A DNA stretch of 64,000 nucleotides from an uncultured Pelagibacteraceae bacterium (GCA_902537555.1 CACBBR010000004.1:1-64000); one strand, 5' to 3'; shown: positions 27,575 through 38,643, counted from the first letter of the stretch. Translations and numbers: made by a program. The notes: a model not told the origin generated them from the letters alone.

Positions 27575-29473
27575 ATGAAAGACAGTTTTAACAAGATTTA
27601 TCAAGAATCTATACAAAATCCTGAGAAGTTTTGGCAAAATGTGTCTGAAGATATCTTTTGGTTTAAGAAACCAACAAAAATTTTAAACAAATCTAAGCCT
27701 CCATTTTATAAATGGTTTGAAGATGGAGTGACGAACACATGTTATAACGCAATTGATACTCATATTGATCAAGGCAAAGGTGATAAGACAGCCTTAATAT
27801 ACGACAGCCCTATTACAAACAACAAAGCAAAATTTACTTACAAGCAACTAAGAGAAAAAATTTCAAAATTTGCTGGCGCATTGGATAATCAAGGCATCAA
27901 AAAGGGTGACAGAGTAATTATTTATATGCCAATGATACCAGAAGCTGTTGTAGCGATGCTTGCATGTGGAAGAATAGGAGCAATCCACTCTGTAGTCTTT
28001 GGTGGATTTGCATCAAATGAGTTAGCAAGTCGAATTGATGATAGTAAAGCAAAGATTTTGATTACTGCTTCTTGTGGATTTGAACCAGGTAGAACAGTTG
28101 AGTACAGACCATTGGTTGATGGAGCTCTTAAACTTGCAAAACATAAAGTTGAAAAGGTAATTTTATTTCAAAGGGAAGGTCATGAGGTGAAACTTAATTC
28201 TCCACTTGAGATTAGTTGGGAAGAGGCACTTATAAACGCTAAAGATAAGGATTGTGTTGAAATAGGAGCTAATGAATTTGCTTACATTTTGTATACATCA
28301 GGAACCACAGGAATTCCCAAAGGAATTGTAAGAGATGTTGGTGGTCATATTGTTGCTCTCAAATGGACAATGAAAAATATTTATAATATTGATGAAAATG
28401 ATGTTTGGTGGTCAGCAAGTGATATTGGATGGATAGTAGGACACTCATATATTGTTTATGCTCCTTTGTTCAAAGGATGTACAACTGTTTTGTTTGAAGG
28501 TAAGCCAGTTGGAACTCCTGATGCAGGGGTTTTTTGGAAAATAATTTCTGAATACAAAATAAAGTCTTTGTTTACTGCTCCTACTGCTTTTAGAGCTATT
28601 AAAAAGGAAGATCCGGATGGAAAATTTTTTTCTAAATATGATTTGAGTTCGTTTAAGTCATTGTTCTTAGCTGGAGAGAGAGCTGATCCTGATACCTTGA
28701 AGTGGGCAGAGAGTCTTTTAAATGTTCCTGTAATTGATCATTGGTGGCAAACCGAAACTAGTTGGGCCATAAGTTCAAATTGCACTGGAATAGAAATGCA
28801 AAAAACTAAATATGGATCAGCATGTAAAGCAGTGCCAGGTTATGATGTAAAAATAATTAAACCAGATCATTCAATTGCAAAACCAAATGAGATGGGAGAT
28901 ATAGTTGTTAAGCTTCCTTTGCCACCTGGAACATTCCCTACACTTTGGAATGCAGATAAAAGATACGAAGAAAATTATATGTCAAATTATAAAGGTTACT
29001 ATCAAACATATGATGCAGGACACATTGATGAAGATGGCTATATTTGGATAATGTCAAGAACAGATGACATTATTAATGTTGCAGGGCATAGATTATCAAC
29101 TGGAGCAATAGAAGAGGTTTTATCTGAGCATCAATCGGTTGCTGAGTGTGCCGTTCTTGGGATTGCAGATAAATTAAAAGGACAATTACCAATAGGTCTC
29201 GTTGTTTTAAAAACTGGAGTTGAAAAAGAAAATGCTACTATCTCTAACGAGTGTATCCAGATGGTTAGAGATAAAATTGGACCAGTTGCAGCCTTTAAAG
29301 TAGTTATAATAATAAAAAGATTACCTAAAACCAGATCTGGAAAAATTTTAAGAGGAACAATAAGAAAAATAGCTGACGGAGAAGATTATAAAATGCCAGC
29401 GACAATTGATGATCCAGCAATTCTAGGTGAGATTACTCAAAGTTTAATTGAAAAGAAAATTCTTAATAAATAA
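27575..29473 (+). CDS. prpE: propionyl-CoA synthetase (acetyl-CoA synthetase family)
   Basis: An AMP-forming acyl-CoA ligase that activates propionate (or acetate). The 632-residue protein has the ACS N-terminal domain, adenylation motif YTSGTTGIPKGIVRD, WWSASDIGWIVGHSYIVYAP, HWWQTETSW, the hinge/C-terminal motif IMSRTDDIINVAGHRLSTG and the acetylatable Lys in KTRSGKILRGTIRKI. The segment TASCGFEPGRTVEYRPLVD is characteristic of the PrpE/ACSS3 branch rather than Acs. It is divergent from proteorhodopsin, sharing a 215-bp region; it stops 6 nt before the end of convergent pyrC. Confidence 0.9.
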   Translation: MKDSFNKIYQESIQNPEKFWQNVSEDIFWFKKPTKILNKSKPPFYKWFEDGVTNTCYNAIDTHIDQGKGDKTALIYDSPITNNKAKFTYKQLREKISKFAGALDNQGIKKGDRVIIYMPMIPEAVVAMLACGRIGAIHSVVFGGFASNELASRIDDSKAKILITASCGFEPGRTVEYRPLVDGALKLAKHKVEKVILFQREGHEVKLNSPLEISWEEALINAKDKDCVEIGANEFAYILYTSGTTGIPKGIVRDVGGHIVALKWTMKNIYNIDENDVWWSASDIGWIVGHSYIVYAPLFKGCTTVLFEGKPVGTPDAGVFWKIISEYKIKSLFTAPTAFRAIKKEDPDGKFFSKYDLSSFKSLFLAGERADPDTLKWAESLLNVPVIDHWWQTETSWAISSNCTGIEMQKTKYGSACKAVPGYDVKIIKPDHSIAKPNEMGDIVVKLPLPPGTFPTLWNADKRYEENYMSNYKGYYQTYDAGHIDEDGYIWIMSRTDDIINVAGHRLSTGAIEEVLSEHQSVAECAVLGIADKLKGQLPIGLVVLKTGVEKENATISNECIQMVRDKIGPVAAFKVVIIIKRLPKTRSGKILRGTIRKIADGEDYKMPATIDDPAILGEITQSLIEKKILNK

Positions 29474-29479
29474 AATTAA

Positions 29480-30790
29480 CTAATCTTCAAATCTAATTGG
29501 TTTTCCAGATGGTTCTCCAATGATCTGGCCATCTTTCATTTTAATCTCTCCGTTTATAATTGTATAAACTGGTGTTCCCTTAAACTTATATCCATCAAAA
29601 GGCGACCAACCACACTTACTTTCTATTTTATCATTTTTAATTTCAATAACTTTATTCATATCCACAATTGTAAAGTCTGCATCATACTGTTCCTTTATGA
29701 AACCTTTTCCAATTATCCCAAAAATATTTACAGGGTTCTCACAAACAAGATTCATTAATTGTTCTAAAGATAATTTTCCATCATTTACATGATTAAGCAT
29801 TACTGGCATTAATGTTTGAACTCCTGGCATACCAGATGGAGTTTCAGGATACTCTTTATCTTTATTCACTTTTAGATGTGGAGCATGATCAGAACCAATT
29901 GTATCATTATAATTATTTCTCACTGCATACCATAAACGATCATAATGAGTTTTATCTCTTAAAGGTGGATTCATTTGCGCATAAGTTCCAAGTTTATCGT
30001 AGCAGTCAGGAGCATATATGGTTAAATGTTGTGGGGTTATCTCAAAAGTAATATTTCCTTTATTCTGAGATAAAAAATCTATTTCCTGCTTAGTTGTAAT
30101 GTGCAAGATGTGAGCTTTCTTGCCTAATCTTTTTGCAATTTTAACAATTTTTCTTGTAGATGAGATTGCACATTCTTCATCTCTCCATATTGGATGGGAG
30201 TGAACATTCCCTTTTTCTCTTAATTTTTTCCTTAAATTTAAAATATCTTCATCCTCCGAATGGACTGCAACAATTTTTGATGTACTTTCAAAAACCTTCT
30301 CTATGTCTTCCTCTCTATGAACTAATAAGGTTCCTGTTGATGAGCCCGCAAATAATTTAACACCACAACATCCTTCTAATCCTTTAAGACTCGCTAATTC
30401 ACTTTGATTAGTAGGGGTAGCTCCAAAATAAAATGCATGATTACAATACATTCGATTTTTTGCTAAATCTATTTTTCTCTGAAATTCTCTCTGATTAGTG
30501 GTTGCTGGATTAGTATTTGGCATTTCAAAAACTGAGGTGATGCCTCCAACTATTGCTGCCCTGCTACCCGTATGTAAATCTTCAGTATCTGTTGATCCTG
30601 GTTCTCTAAAATGTGTTTGAGTGTCTATGCAACCAGGCAAAACTGTAAGTCCACTCGCATCAATTATCTGACCTGCATCTTCTTCTATTTTTCCAATCTT
30701 ACTAATCTTGCTGTTTTGAATACCTATATCAACATCTTTTAAATCTTTATCTATATAGCATTTTCCATTTTTAATAATAAGATCTAACAT
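29480..30790 (-). CDS. pyrC: dihydroorotase (class I, amidohydrolase family)
   Basis: Dihydroorotase closes carbamoyl aspartate to dihydroorotate in pyrimidine synthesis. The 436-residue protein has the metal-binding DTQTHFREPGSTDTEDL, EMPNTNPATT, GVKLFAGSSTG, HSED, HILHITTKQE, TPQHL, and IGSDHAPH with the catalytic Asp, ending with PFDGYKFKGTPVYTIINGE. This layout fits class I dihydroorotases; related allantoinase/hydantoinase members cannot be fully excluded, but FREPG and MPNTNP favour dihydroorotase. It is divergent from ygfZ across 42 nt. Confidence 0.88.
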   Translation of the reverse strand: MLDLIIKNGKCYIDKDLKDVDIGIQNSKISKIGKIEEDAGQIIDASGLTVLPGCIDTQTHFREPGSTDTEDLHTGSRAAIVGGITSVFEMPNTNPATTNQREFQRKIDLAKNRMYCNHAFYFGATPTNQSELASLKGLEGCCGVKLFAGSSTGTLLVHREEDIEKVFESTSKIVAVHSEDEDILNLRKKLREKGNVHSHPIWRDEECAISSTRKIVKIAKRLGKKAHILHITTKQEIDFLSQNKGNITFEITPQHLTIYAPDCYDKLGTYAQMNPPLRDKTHYDRLWYAVRNNYNDTIGSDHAPHLKVNKDKEYPETPSGMPGVQTLMPVMLNHVNDGKLSLEQLMNLVCENPVNIFGIIGKGFIKEQYDADFTIVDMNKVIEIKNDKIESKCGWSPFDGYKFKGTPVYTIINGEIKMKDGQIIGEPSGKPIRFED

Positions 30791-30832
30791 TTTATGAAAG
30801 AGTAATTATATCATTTGTTATAGTATTACAAT

Positions 30833-31714
30833 ATGAATAGAAATAAAGTTTACATATTAGAAGATAGAGGACTTCTTTACATAAGTGGAGACGAAACAAA
30901 AGAATTTTTACAAAATATAATTACAAATAATATTGAAAACGTTTCAAATGATAGAAGTTGTTTTTCAGCTCTTTTAACACCACAAGGAAAATATCTTTTC
31001 GACTTTATTATTATAAAACATAAGTCAGGATATCTTTTAGATTGTGAAAAAAAAATTATTGATGACTTATCTATTAAATTAAATTTATACAAATTAAGGT
31101 CGAAAGTTGAAATATTAAATCTTAGTAATGAGTTTGTTGTGGCAAGTTTGAGTAAAGAAAAATTTTTAGAATTAGAAAGTTCTAAAGATGAGGAGGGTTT
31201 TACAGTTAAATTTAGAGAGGATCCTATATTTTTAGATCCAAGATCTAAAGAACTAGGAGCTAGATTGGTTATAAATTTAGAGAAGCTTTACTTATCACTA
31301 AAAAAATTGGGATTAGAAATTTCAGATATTAAAGAATATTATAATCATAGCTATGATTTAGGCATACCTCAAATTGATACAAAAAATCTACAAGATAAAA
31401 TCTTTGGAATTGAGTGTAACTTTGAAGAATTAAATGCCATTGATTTTCGAAAAGGCTGTTATGTTGGGCAAGAGAATACTGCAAGAATTAAGCTTAAAAA
31501 TAAACTAAACAAAAGATTATTTGCAATTAAAGTATTAGATGGTGAGCTAAACAGTCAAGAAATCACTTTAGAAAATAAAAATATTGGTAAGTTATTAATT
31601 AATAGTGAAAATCCATTTGCTTTGTTAAAATTAGAAAACAAAAAATTTAATTTTGATTTAAATCTTAAGTGCGGCGATGCGAATATTAAGGCTCTTAAAC
31701 CAAGTTGGATTTAA
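30833..31714 (+). CDS. ygfZ: tRNA-modifying/Fe-S-cluster folate-binding protein YgfZ (IBA57-like)
   Basis: YgfZ/IBA57 proteins bind folate and help maturation or repair of Fe-S enzymes such as MiaB. At 293 residues it shows the N-terminal GDETKEFLQNIITNNI region, CFSALLTPQGKYLFDFIII and the signature DFRKGCYVGQENTARIKLKN, with the redox-active Cys in KGCYVGQE. The C-terminal barrel is short. It ends 1 nt before the end of the convergent MazG-like gene. Confidence 0.92.
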   Translation: MNRNKVYILEDRGLLYISGDETKEFLQNIITNNIENVSNDRSCFSALLTPQGKYLFDFIIIKHKSGYLLDCEKKIIDDLSIKLNLYKLRSKVEILNLSNEFVVASLSKEKFLELESSKDEEGFTVKFREDPIFLDPRSKELGARLVINLEKLYLSLKKLGLEISDIKEYYNHSYDLGIPQIDTKNLQDKIFGIECNFEELNAIDFRKGCYVGQENTARIKLKNKLNKRLFAIKVLDGELNSQEITLENKNIGKLLINSENPFALLKLENKKFNFDLNLKCGDANIKALKPSWI

Positions 31715-31715
31715 G

Positions 31716-32087
31716 TTATTTAATAAATTTTGACAAATCTGGTTTAAAATAATCAGGTCCCTTCATAACTTTTCCATATTCATTGAATATAGGTTTGCCA
31801 TCTTTTCCTAACTTGCTCATGTTTGATTTTTGAACTTCGTCAAAACATTTATCTAAATTAATACCAAACGCATGTCCTGCGCCATACGTAACATACAACA
31901 AATCAGTTAAAGCATCAGCAACTTCTGTTAAATTTTTTTCTGATATGGCTTGTTTAAGTTCCTCAAGTTCCTCATTAATTAGTGATATTCTTAATGAATT
32001 AATTTTATCCGTACTTAAACTTGATGAAACTTTAATATCTTGATTGAACGTTTTCATAAACAAACCAACCTTTTCAAAATTTGTCAT
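31716..32087 (-). CDS. MazG-like all-alpha nucleotide pyrophosphohydrolase
   Basis: A 123-residue helical protein with the metal-binding motif NEELEELKQA followed by EVADALTDLLYVTYG, i.e. EExxE then ExxD, as in the MazG/HisE-like NTP pyrophosphatase superfamily (PF01503 type). Such enzymes hydrolyse (d)NTPs or aberrant nucleotides. The C-terminus KLGKDGKPIFNEYGKVMKGP resembles small stand-alone members seen in bacteria and phages. Substrate unknown. It is divergent from fumC. Confidence 0.82.
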   Translation of the reverse strand: MTNFEKVGLFMKTFNQDIKVSSSLSTDKINSLRISLINEELEELKQAISEKNLTEVADALTDLLYVTYGAGHAFGINLDKCFDEVQKSNMSKLGKDGKPIFNEYGKVMKGPDYFKPDLSKFIK

Positions 32088-32153
32088 TTTACTCCTATAT
32101 GATTTTAATATTTTTTAATGTATAAGTGTTTAATATACTCTCATAATTATATT

Positions 32154-33542
32154 ATGAAATTCAGAAAAGAATACGATAGCATTGGTTTTATTAACGTTCC
32201 TGTGGATAAATATTGGGGTGCATCTACTCAGAGATCAAAAAAATACTTTGATATTGGAGACGTATTAGTTAGACCGAAACTAATTAAATCTATTGCAATT
32301 GTAAAAAAGGCAGCAGCAATTACAAATTATAAAAATAAAGATATTAGTTCAGTTATTTATAAATCAATTGTTAAAGTCTCAGATGAGATTATCAATGGAA
32401 AATTAGATGATCACTTTCCGCTAAAAGTTTGGCAAACTGGTTCTGGTACTCAAACAAATATGAATGTAAATGAAGTTATATCAAATAGAGCTATAGAAAT
32501 ATTAAAAGGAAAAAAAGGAACAAAAAAACCTGTCCATCCTAACGATCATGTTAATAAATCCCAATCTACTAATGATGTATTTCCAACTGCCATGCACATA
32601 GCTATAGCAATGGAAACTAAGGAGAAACTTTTGCCAAGTTTGGTTTTATTAAATAAAGAATTAAAAAAGAAAGTAAAAGAATTTAATAAAATAGTTAAAA
32701 TTGGAAGAACACACTTACAGGATGCAACTCCATTGTCTTTAGGACAAGAATTTTCAGGTTATCAATCACAATTGCAAGAATGTATTAAAAGAATAAACTT
32801 ATCTCTTAATGAGATTTATTACCTCGCGCAAGGTGGAACAGCTGTAGGCACAGGAATAAATACAAAAAAAAATTTTGACAAAAAAATAATTAATGAAATT
32901 AAAAAAATTACAAAATTACCATTTAAACCTGCAAAAAATAAATTTGCAGCTTTGGCAGCGCATGATGCAATTGTAAATTACTCAGGCACGTTAAATACCA
33001 CTGCTGTATGTCTAATGAAGATTGCAAATGATATTCGATTTTTAGGATCAGGACCAAGGGCAGGATATGGAGAATTAATACTTCCAGAAAATGAACCAGG
33101 ATCCTCTATCATGCCTGGAAAAGTAAACCCAACTCAATGCGAGGCTGTCACGATGGTTTGTGTCAAAGTAATTGGAAACCACAACGGAATTACTATGGCC
33201 GGATCACACGGACATTTTGAACTTAATGTTTTCAAACCTTTAATAATTCATAATGTCCTTCAATCAATTCAAATATTATCAGATAGTACAAAAAGTTTTG
33301 CAAAATTTTGCGTATCGGGACTAAAGGCAGACAAAAATAGAATTAAGCATTTAGTAGATAATTCACTAATGCTAGTAACTGCGCTTTCACCAAAAATTGG
33401 ATATGATAATGCTGCAAAGATTGCAAAAAATGCTTTGAAAAATAAAACAACTCTTAAAATTGAAGCTATTAGATCGGGTCTTATAACAGAAAAAGAATAT
33501 AACAAAATAGTAGATCCATATAAAATGATTAAACCATACTAA
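32154..33542 (+). CDS. fumC: fumarate hydratase class II
   Basis: FumC hydrates fumarate to malate in the TCA cycle without an Fe-S cluster. The protein starts [20 protein letters not shown] and has [49 protein letters not shown] and the fumarase/aspartase signature [13 protein letters not shown]. With the ATG at 32154 it is 462 residues, normal for the class; an in-frame ATG at 32118 would add 12 atypical residues. Its stop overlaps convergent asmA-like DNA by 4 nt. Confidence 0.97.
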   Translation: MKFRKEYDSIGFINVPVDKYWGASTQRSKKYFDIGDVLVRPKLIKSIAIVKKAAAITNYKNKDISSVIYKSIVKVSDEIINGKLDDHFPLKVWQTGSGTQTNMNVNEVISNRAIEILKGKKGTKKPVHPNDHVNKSQSTNDVFPTAMHIAIAMETKEKLLPSLVLLNKELKKKVKEFNKIVKIGRTHLQDATPLSLGQEFSGYQSQLQECIKRINLSLNEIYYLAQGGTAVGTGINTKKNFDKKIINEIKKITKLPFKPAKNKFAALAAHDAIVNYSGTLNTTAVCLMKIANDIRFLGSGPRAGYGELILPENEPGSSIMPGKVNPTQCEAVTMVCVKVIGNHNGITMAGSHGHFELNVFKPLIIHNVLQSIQILSDSTKSFAKFCVSGLKADKNRIKHLVDNSLMLVTALSPKIGYDNAAKIAKNALKNKTTLKIEAIRSGLITEKEYNKIVDPYKMIKPY

Positions 33543-34903
33543 TTATCTAAAATGTTTTTTACTAAAGATTTTAGTTCTTGAGAATTTTTAATTTTGTATT
33601 TTAGTTTAATTTTATCTTCATTTTTTGATAAATTAGTTTTTATATCAAATATAGTAGTTGATCCAGTACTAATATTTTTTTCAATTTTAAAATAGACTCT
33701 ATCTAAGTCTAAAATTTTACTTGGTTTTATTTGAAATTTTCTAGCAAACCGTTTTTTATTTTTAATTAATAAAGAATTTATTGAATTAAAAATTAAGTCA
33801 CCATTATTCTCAACATATTTTATTTCAGACTCGATTGTACCAATTTCACCAAGATTAAATAAAGCTTTACGTAACTTTATAGTTTTTTGACTTATATCAA
33901 AACTGATTTGACCATTTCTAATAATTTCATTCTCAATATTAGTCAAATATAATTTTATTTCTCCATTTAAGTTGCCTAGGAGTTCAGCATCAAAACTTAA
34001 CAACGAATATATTAATTCATCTGTTAAAAAATTTAAATTTTGCTTATTTAGATTAATGTTCGATTTTAAATAAAATGGTCTTAATTCTATTATTGAGTCA
34101 ATTTTAATATCGTTATTGTTATCTGGTGATTTTATAATAATTAAATTATTATTTAATTTATAATTTATCTCGATGTTCTGATTTAAATAACTTAGAAATA
34201 TCAATCCTTTTAAGTTTGAAATATTACCATATTCTAATTTATTTTTAATAGATATATTTGGCTCCTTAAAATCTATCTCTATCTGTGAATTCATTTCAGA
34301 GTTAAACTTTTTTTTCCATAATGATTTAAAATTCAAATCAAATATATTCCCCTTAATAATTAATTTTTTTACATTATCTTTTTTTGATGTATTAAAAATA
34401 ATTTTTTCAATAGGAGATATGACTAAGGTTTCACCTTTTTCGTCTAATATAAAGATTTTACTTTTTGAAATTTTAAATGGCTTGGTCTCACTTTTATGGA
34501 AATAGTTTCTTAAAATATTATATTCTTTTTTTTTTAACAAAAAATTTTTTTTATTTATTTCAAATTTTTCAAAATTTAATTTTGATTTTGGATACAAGCT
34601 GCTTGAATTTAAATAAATTTTTAAATTATTAACATCAACTGACATCACATCATTATTATCATTTATTGATAAAGAAGATTCGCTGATCAACAAATGCGGT
34701 TTTGGCAGTAATTGATACTTTATGTCACCATTTATATTTAAGTTAACATTAAAATCATAATAAAATTTATCCTGAATGATCTTTTCTATACTTTTATAAT
34801 TAAATAAAACTGGTATTGATAAATAAATGCCAAATATGAAAAATAATCCAACTAATATAAAAGAACCTTTAACAAATAATGACAGTTTCTTTGTTTTTTT
34901 CAT
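33539..34903 (-). CDS. AsmA-like inner-membrane-anchored protein
   Basis: A 454-residue protein with a single N-terminal membrane anchor (residues ~9-31) followed by the AsmA start: [40 protein letters not shown]. The rest is a long beta-rich periplasmic domain. AsmA-like/TamB-like proteins are thought to move phospholipids between membranes or assist outer-membrane assembly. The C-terminus [19 protein letters not shown] lacks the second AsmA domain, so it is shorter than E. coli AsmA. It is divergent from uvrD with only 36 nt between. Confidence 0.8.
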   Translation of the reverse strand: MKKTKKLSLFVKGSFILVGLFFIFGIYLSIPVLFNYKSIEKIIQDKFYYDFNVNLNINGDIKYQLLPKPHLLISESSLSINDNNDVMSVDVNNLKIYLNSSSLYPKSKLNFEKFEINKKNFLLKKKEYNILRNYFHKSETKPFKISKSKIFILDEKGETLVISPIEKIIFNTSKKDNVKKLIIKGNIFDLNFKSLWKKKFNSEMNSQIEIDFKEPNISIKNKLEYGNISNLKGLIFLSYLNQNIEINYKLNNNLIIIKSPDNNNDIKIDSIIELRPFYLKSNINLNKQNLNFLTDELIYSLLSFDAELLGNLNGEIKLYLTNIENEIIRNGQISFDISQKTIKLRKALFNLGEIGTIESEIKYVENNGDLIFNSINSLLIKNKKRFARKFQIKPSKILDLDRVYFKIEKNISTGSTTIFDIKTNLSKNEDKIKLKYKIKNSQELKSLVKNILDN

Positions 34904-34939
34904 TAATTTAATATCTCTTAATTTAAAAAAAAATAAACG

Positions 34940-36967
34940 ATGAATTTCGACTATTTAACAAGTCTTAACGAAAGTCAGGAAAAAGCCGTTTTACAATTAG
35001 ATGGGCCTCTGCTTATTGTTGCTGGAGCAGGATCAGGCAAAACTAGAGTTCTAACCACTAGAATTGCACATATTGTAAAACAACATAAAGCGTTCCCAAA
35101 TCAAATTTTAGCAGTAACTTTTACCAATAAAGCTGCAAAAGAAATGCAAGAAAGAGTTTCCAAATTCTTAAGGAAAGAGGCAACAGGGCTTCCTTGGCTA
35201 GGTACTTTTCACTCGATCAGCGCAAAAATATTAAGAAAACATGCTGAAGCAGCAAATTTAAAATCTAATTTTTCAATAATAGATCAAGATGATCAAGTAA
35301 GATTAATAAAAAATATTTGTAAATCAGAAAATATAGATACAAAAAAAATATCTCCAAAATATATTCTAGCTGTCATAGACAAATGGAAAAACAAAGGTTT
35401 TTATCCTAATGAGGTAGTATTAAAACGTAAAGATATATTGGAAAAAAGCTTTTTAGGTATTTATAAAATATATCAACAAAAATTAATTGATCTAAATGCT
35501 GCTGATTTTAGTGACTTAATTCTTCATACTGTTAAGATTTTTGAGAGACATAATGATATTTCAAAAATGTATTCTAAAAAATTTAAATATATTTTAGTAG
35601 ATGAATATCAAGATACAAATTATATTCAAAGTGAATGGCTTAAACATCTAGCTGAGTATAATAAAAATATTTGTTGTGTTGGGGATGATGATCAATCAAT
35701 ATATAGTTGGAGAGGAGCTGAAATAAAAAATTTCCTTCAATTTGAAAAAGTTTATGAGAATACAAAAGTAATAAGATTAGAAAAAAATTATAGATCTACT
35801 CAAAATATTTTAAATGTTGCATCAAATATTATTGAAAATAATCAAAATAGAGTGGGGAAAAAACTTTTTACAGATAAAGAAGATGGGGAACTTGTATCTT
35901 TGAACTGCTTTAGAAATGTAAAGGATGAAGCTACCGAAATTGGATCCAATATTGAAGATTTCAAAAAAAAATACTCATTGAATGAAGTTGCTATTCTTGT
36001 AAGGGCTATTTTCCAAACTAGAGAATTTGAGGAAAGATTTTTAAAAATAGGAATACCTTATAGAATTATTGGCGGAATTAAATTCTATGAAAGAGCAGAA
36101 GTTAAAGATTGCGTCGCCTATTTAAGAACTGTTTATCAGCAACAAGACGATTTGTCATTTGAAAGGATTTTGAATGTTCCAAAAAGGTCAATAGGAGACA
36201 CAACTGTAAAGGCAATTAATAATTTTGCTAAATTAAATAAATGTTCTTTAGAAAATGCTGCAAAAAAATTAATTGAACAAAATAAAATTAAACCAAAAAC
36301 AAAACTTGGTCTTAATTCACTATTAAACCTTTTGTCTAAATGGAGAAGTGATCTTATTGGAAATATGAATCACAACAAGTTATTACAAACAATTCTAGAT
36401 GAGTCGGGATATAGTGAAATGCTTAAAAATAAAAAAGATTTAGAAAACGAAAATAGGTTAGAAAATATAAAAGAATTATTAAATGCAATGAAAGAATTTG
36501 ATAATTTGGAAAGCTTTTTAGAACATGTTGCCCTTGCAACATCGCTTGACCAAGATTGGCAAAGTGAAAAAGTAAATTTAATGACTATTCATGCATCTAA
36601 AGGACTTGAATTTGATGTTGTATTTTTACCTGGTTGGGAAGAAGGTCTATTTCCTCATCAAAAAAGTATTGAAGAAAAAGGAGAAAGTGGGCTCGAAGAG
36701 GAAAGAAGATTAGCTTATGTTGCAATTACTAGAGCAAAAAAACTTGCTAAAATATCATTTTCTATGAATAGATTTTATCAAGGAGACTGGATAGACAGTA
36801 TGGCATCAAGGTTTGTGGATGAACTTCCGGAAAAGTATATAAAAAAAAATAATAACTTTTTTGATGAAAAAGAAGATGATTTCGAATTTAATCAAGATAT
36901 AGATTTTGATGGTGATAGTGAAGTGAGAAGCCCAGGTTGGATTCGTTATCAAAAAAAATTAAAATGA
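34940..36967 (+). CDS. uvrD: UvrD/PcrA-type superfamily 1 DNA helicase
   Basis: A 3'-5' helicase for nucleotide excision and mismatch repair or removing RecA filaments. Motifs in order: Q motif LNESQEKAV, Walker A AGAGSGKTRVL, Ia VTFTNKAAKEMQERV, TFHSISAKILRKHA, Walker B VDEYQDTN, III GDDDQSIYSWRGA, IV RLEKNYRST, V LMTIHASKGLEFDVVFLPGW and VI EERRLAYVAITRAKK. At 675 residues it is slightly shorter than E. coli UvrD (720), lacking part of the C-terminal tail. Its stop overlaps the aminopeptidase start as ATGA. Confidence 0.94.
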   Translation: MNFDYLTSLNESQEKAVLQLDGPLLIVAGAGSGKTRVLTTRIAHIVKQHKAFPNQILAVTFTNKAAKEMQERVSKFLRKEATGLPWLGTFHSISAKILRKHAEAANLKSNFSIIDQDDQVRLIKNICKSENIDTKKISPKYILAVIDKWKNKGFYPNEVVLKRKDILEKSFLGIYKIYQQKLIDLNAADFSDLILHTVKIFERHNDISKMYSKKFKYILVDEYQDTNYIQSEWLKHLAEYNKNICCVGDDDQSIYSWRGAEIKNFLQFEKVYENTKVIRLEKNYRSTQNILNVASNIIENNQNRVGKKLFTDKEDGELVSLNCFRNVKDEATEIGSNIEDFKKKYSLNEVAILVRAIFQTREFEERFLKIGIPYRIIGGIKFYERAEVKDCVAYLRTVYQQQDDLSFERILNVPKRSIGDTTVKAINNFAKLNKCSLENAAKKLIEQNKIKPKTKLGLNSLLNLLSKWRSDLIGNMNHNKLLQTILDESGYSEMLKNKKDLENENRLENIKELLNAMKEFDNLESFLEHVALATSLDQDWQSEKVNLMTIHASKGLEFDVVFLPGWEEGLFPHQKSIEEKGESGLEEERRLAYVAITRAKKLAKISFSMNRFYQGDWIDSMASRFVDELPEKYIKKNNNFFDEKEDDFEFNQDIDFDGDSEVRSPGWIRYQKKLK

Positions 36968-38643
36968 GTAAAGAGATAAACAATTTAATTCTAACAAATA
37001 ATTTAGATGCATATATACTTCCTAAGAATGATAATTATTTCACTGAATATTCTAAAATAAATTATTTAAAATATTTTACAAATTTTTCAGGGTCTGCTGG
37101 ATTTGCTATTTTTTTAAGAAATAAAAAATATTTGTTTGTTGATGGTAGGTATGTCATTCAAGCTAAAAAAGAGTCAGGAGATAAATTTGAAATCTGTGAA
37201 ATTCCATATACTTGGCCTAAGGATATTTTAAAGAAAAAAATTAAAATTGGTTTTGATCCTAAACTTTTTACAAACGAAACCTTACATAAATATTTTAGAG
37301 ATGAATACAATCTTGTTCCTTTAAATATTAAGTTAAAAACTAAAAATAAATCCCCAAGAATCTATCCTTTCTTTAGTTTAAATTCAAACGTCGTAGGAAA
37401 AAGTTTGATTCAAAAAGTCAACCAACTAAAAAAAATTATGGAAAAAAAAAAAATTGATTATATTTATATCAGTGCCGGAGAAAATATTTGTTGGCTTCTA
37501 AATATTAGAGGAAAAGATCTTCCTAATTCCCCGGTTGCAAATTGCAAAATTATTTTAACAAAACAAAAAAAAATTTATTTTTTTTCAAATCGAAATAAGG
37601 TTAAATACATTAAACCAAGTCTCAAAAAACTTAAAACATTTTTTTTAGATGAAAATAATCTTTTGAAATGTTTGGTCAAACTTAAAAAGGGAAATTTCTG
37701 TATAGACAAAAAAACTTGCTCGTTTTTTGAAGAAGGTCTTTTAAATTATAAATTTAAAATTATCAAAAGAGAAGACCCTATTTATTCTTTAAAATCTTTA
37801 AAAAATAAAAAAGAGATTCAAAATATGGTTAATGCTCATATCGAGGATGGTGTTGCTTTAACAAAATTTTTATTTTGGATTAAAAATCATAAGATTACAG
37901 ATCTAACTGAAATTAAGATAGAGAAAAAATTAGAAAATCTTAGAAAAAAAAGTAAAAATTATTTATATCCAAGTTTTGATACGATTGCAGGTTCTGGTCC
38001 AAATGGAGCAATAATTCATTACAGAGCAAATAAAAATACTAATAGAAAGTTAAAAATTGGAGATTTATTACTAGTCGACTCGGGCGGACAATATAAATGG
38101 GGAACTACAGATGTTACTAGAACAGTTTGTTTTTCAAATGTTTCAAAAAAAACTAAAGATATTTTTACCAGAGTTTTGAAAGGCCACATTTCTGTTGCAT
38201 TATCAAATATTAATAAAGAAAAATACGGCCACAATATTGATAAAATTGCTAGAAAAAGTCTCAATTCAGTTGGTCTTGACTATCGTCACGGGACAGGTCA
38301 TGGCGTAGGAGCGTTTTTAAATGTTCATGAAGGACCACAAGGAATATCTAAAAACAATCACGTAAAATTACGAGAGGGAATGATTTTAAGCAATGAACCT
38401 GGTTTTTATAAAGAAAATTATTTTGGTATCAGAATTGAAAATTTGGTTTACATAAAAAAAGTAAAATCTCAGTTAATATTTGAAAATCTTACCATGGTAC
38501 CAATTGATACAGATTTAATTAACTTTAAAATGCTTAATAGAATAGAAAAGAAATATTTATTTAAATATCACTTTGATGTCTATAATAATATATCTCCCTA
38601 TTTAAATAATCAGGAAAAAAATTGGTTAGCCAGACTAATCTAG
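36964..38643 (+). CDS. pepP: Xaa-Pro aminopeptidase (M24B, aminopeptidase P family)
   Basis: Removes N-terminal residues preceding proline. The 559-residue protein has two creatinase-like N-terminal domains (YFTNFSGSAGFAIFLRNKKY; YIYISAGENICWLLNIRG) and an M24 pita-bread domain with the metal ligands: LLVDSGGQYKWGTTDVTRTV, HGTGHGVGAFLNVHEGP, SNEPGFYKENYFGIRIENL. The size fits the three-domain eukaryote-like form. A run of 12 A at 37442-37453 in codons EKKK is a possible slippage site. The ATG at 36964 is favoured by overlap with the uvrD stop. The end overlaps ligA by 9 nt. Confidence 0.9.
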   Translation: MSKEINNLILTNNLDAYILPKNDNYFTEYSKINYLKYFTNFSGSAGFAIFLRNKKYLFVDGRYVIQAKKESGDKFEICEIPYTWPKDILKKKIKIGFDPKLFTNETLHKYFRDEYNLVPLNIKLKTKNKSPRIYPFFSLNSNVVGKSLIQKVNQLKKIMEKKKIDYIYISAGENICWLLNIRGKDLPNSPVANCKIILTKQKKIYFFSNRNKVKYIKPSLKKLKTFFLDENNLLKCLVKLKKGNFCIDKKTCSFFEEGLLNYKFKIIKREDPIYSLKSLKNKKEIQNMVNAHIEDGVALTKFLFWIKNHKITDLTEIKIEKKLENLRKKSKNYLYPSFDTIAGSGPNGAIIHYRANKNTNRKLKIGDLLLVDSGGQYKWGTTDVTRTVCFSNVSKKTKDIFTRVLKGHISVALSNINKEKYGHNIDKIARKSLNSVGLDYRHGTGHGVGAFLNVHEGPQGISKNNHVKLREGMILSNEPGFYKENYFGIRIENLVYIKKVKSQLIFENLTMVPIDTDLINFKMLNRIEKKYLFKYHFDVYNNISPYLNNQEKNWLARLI

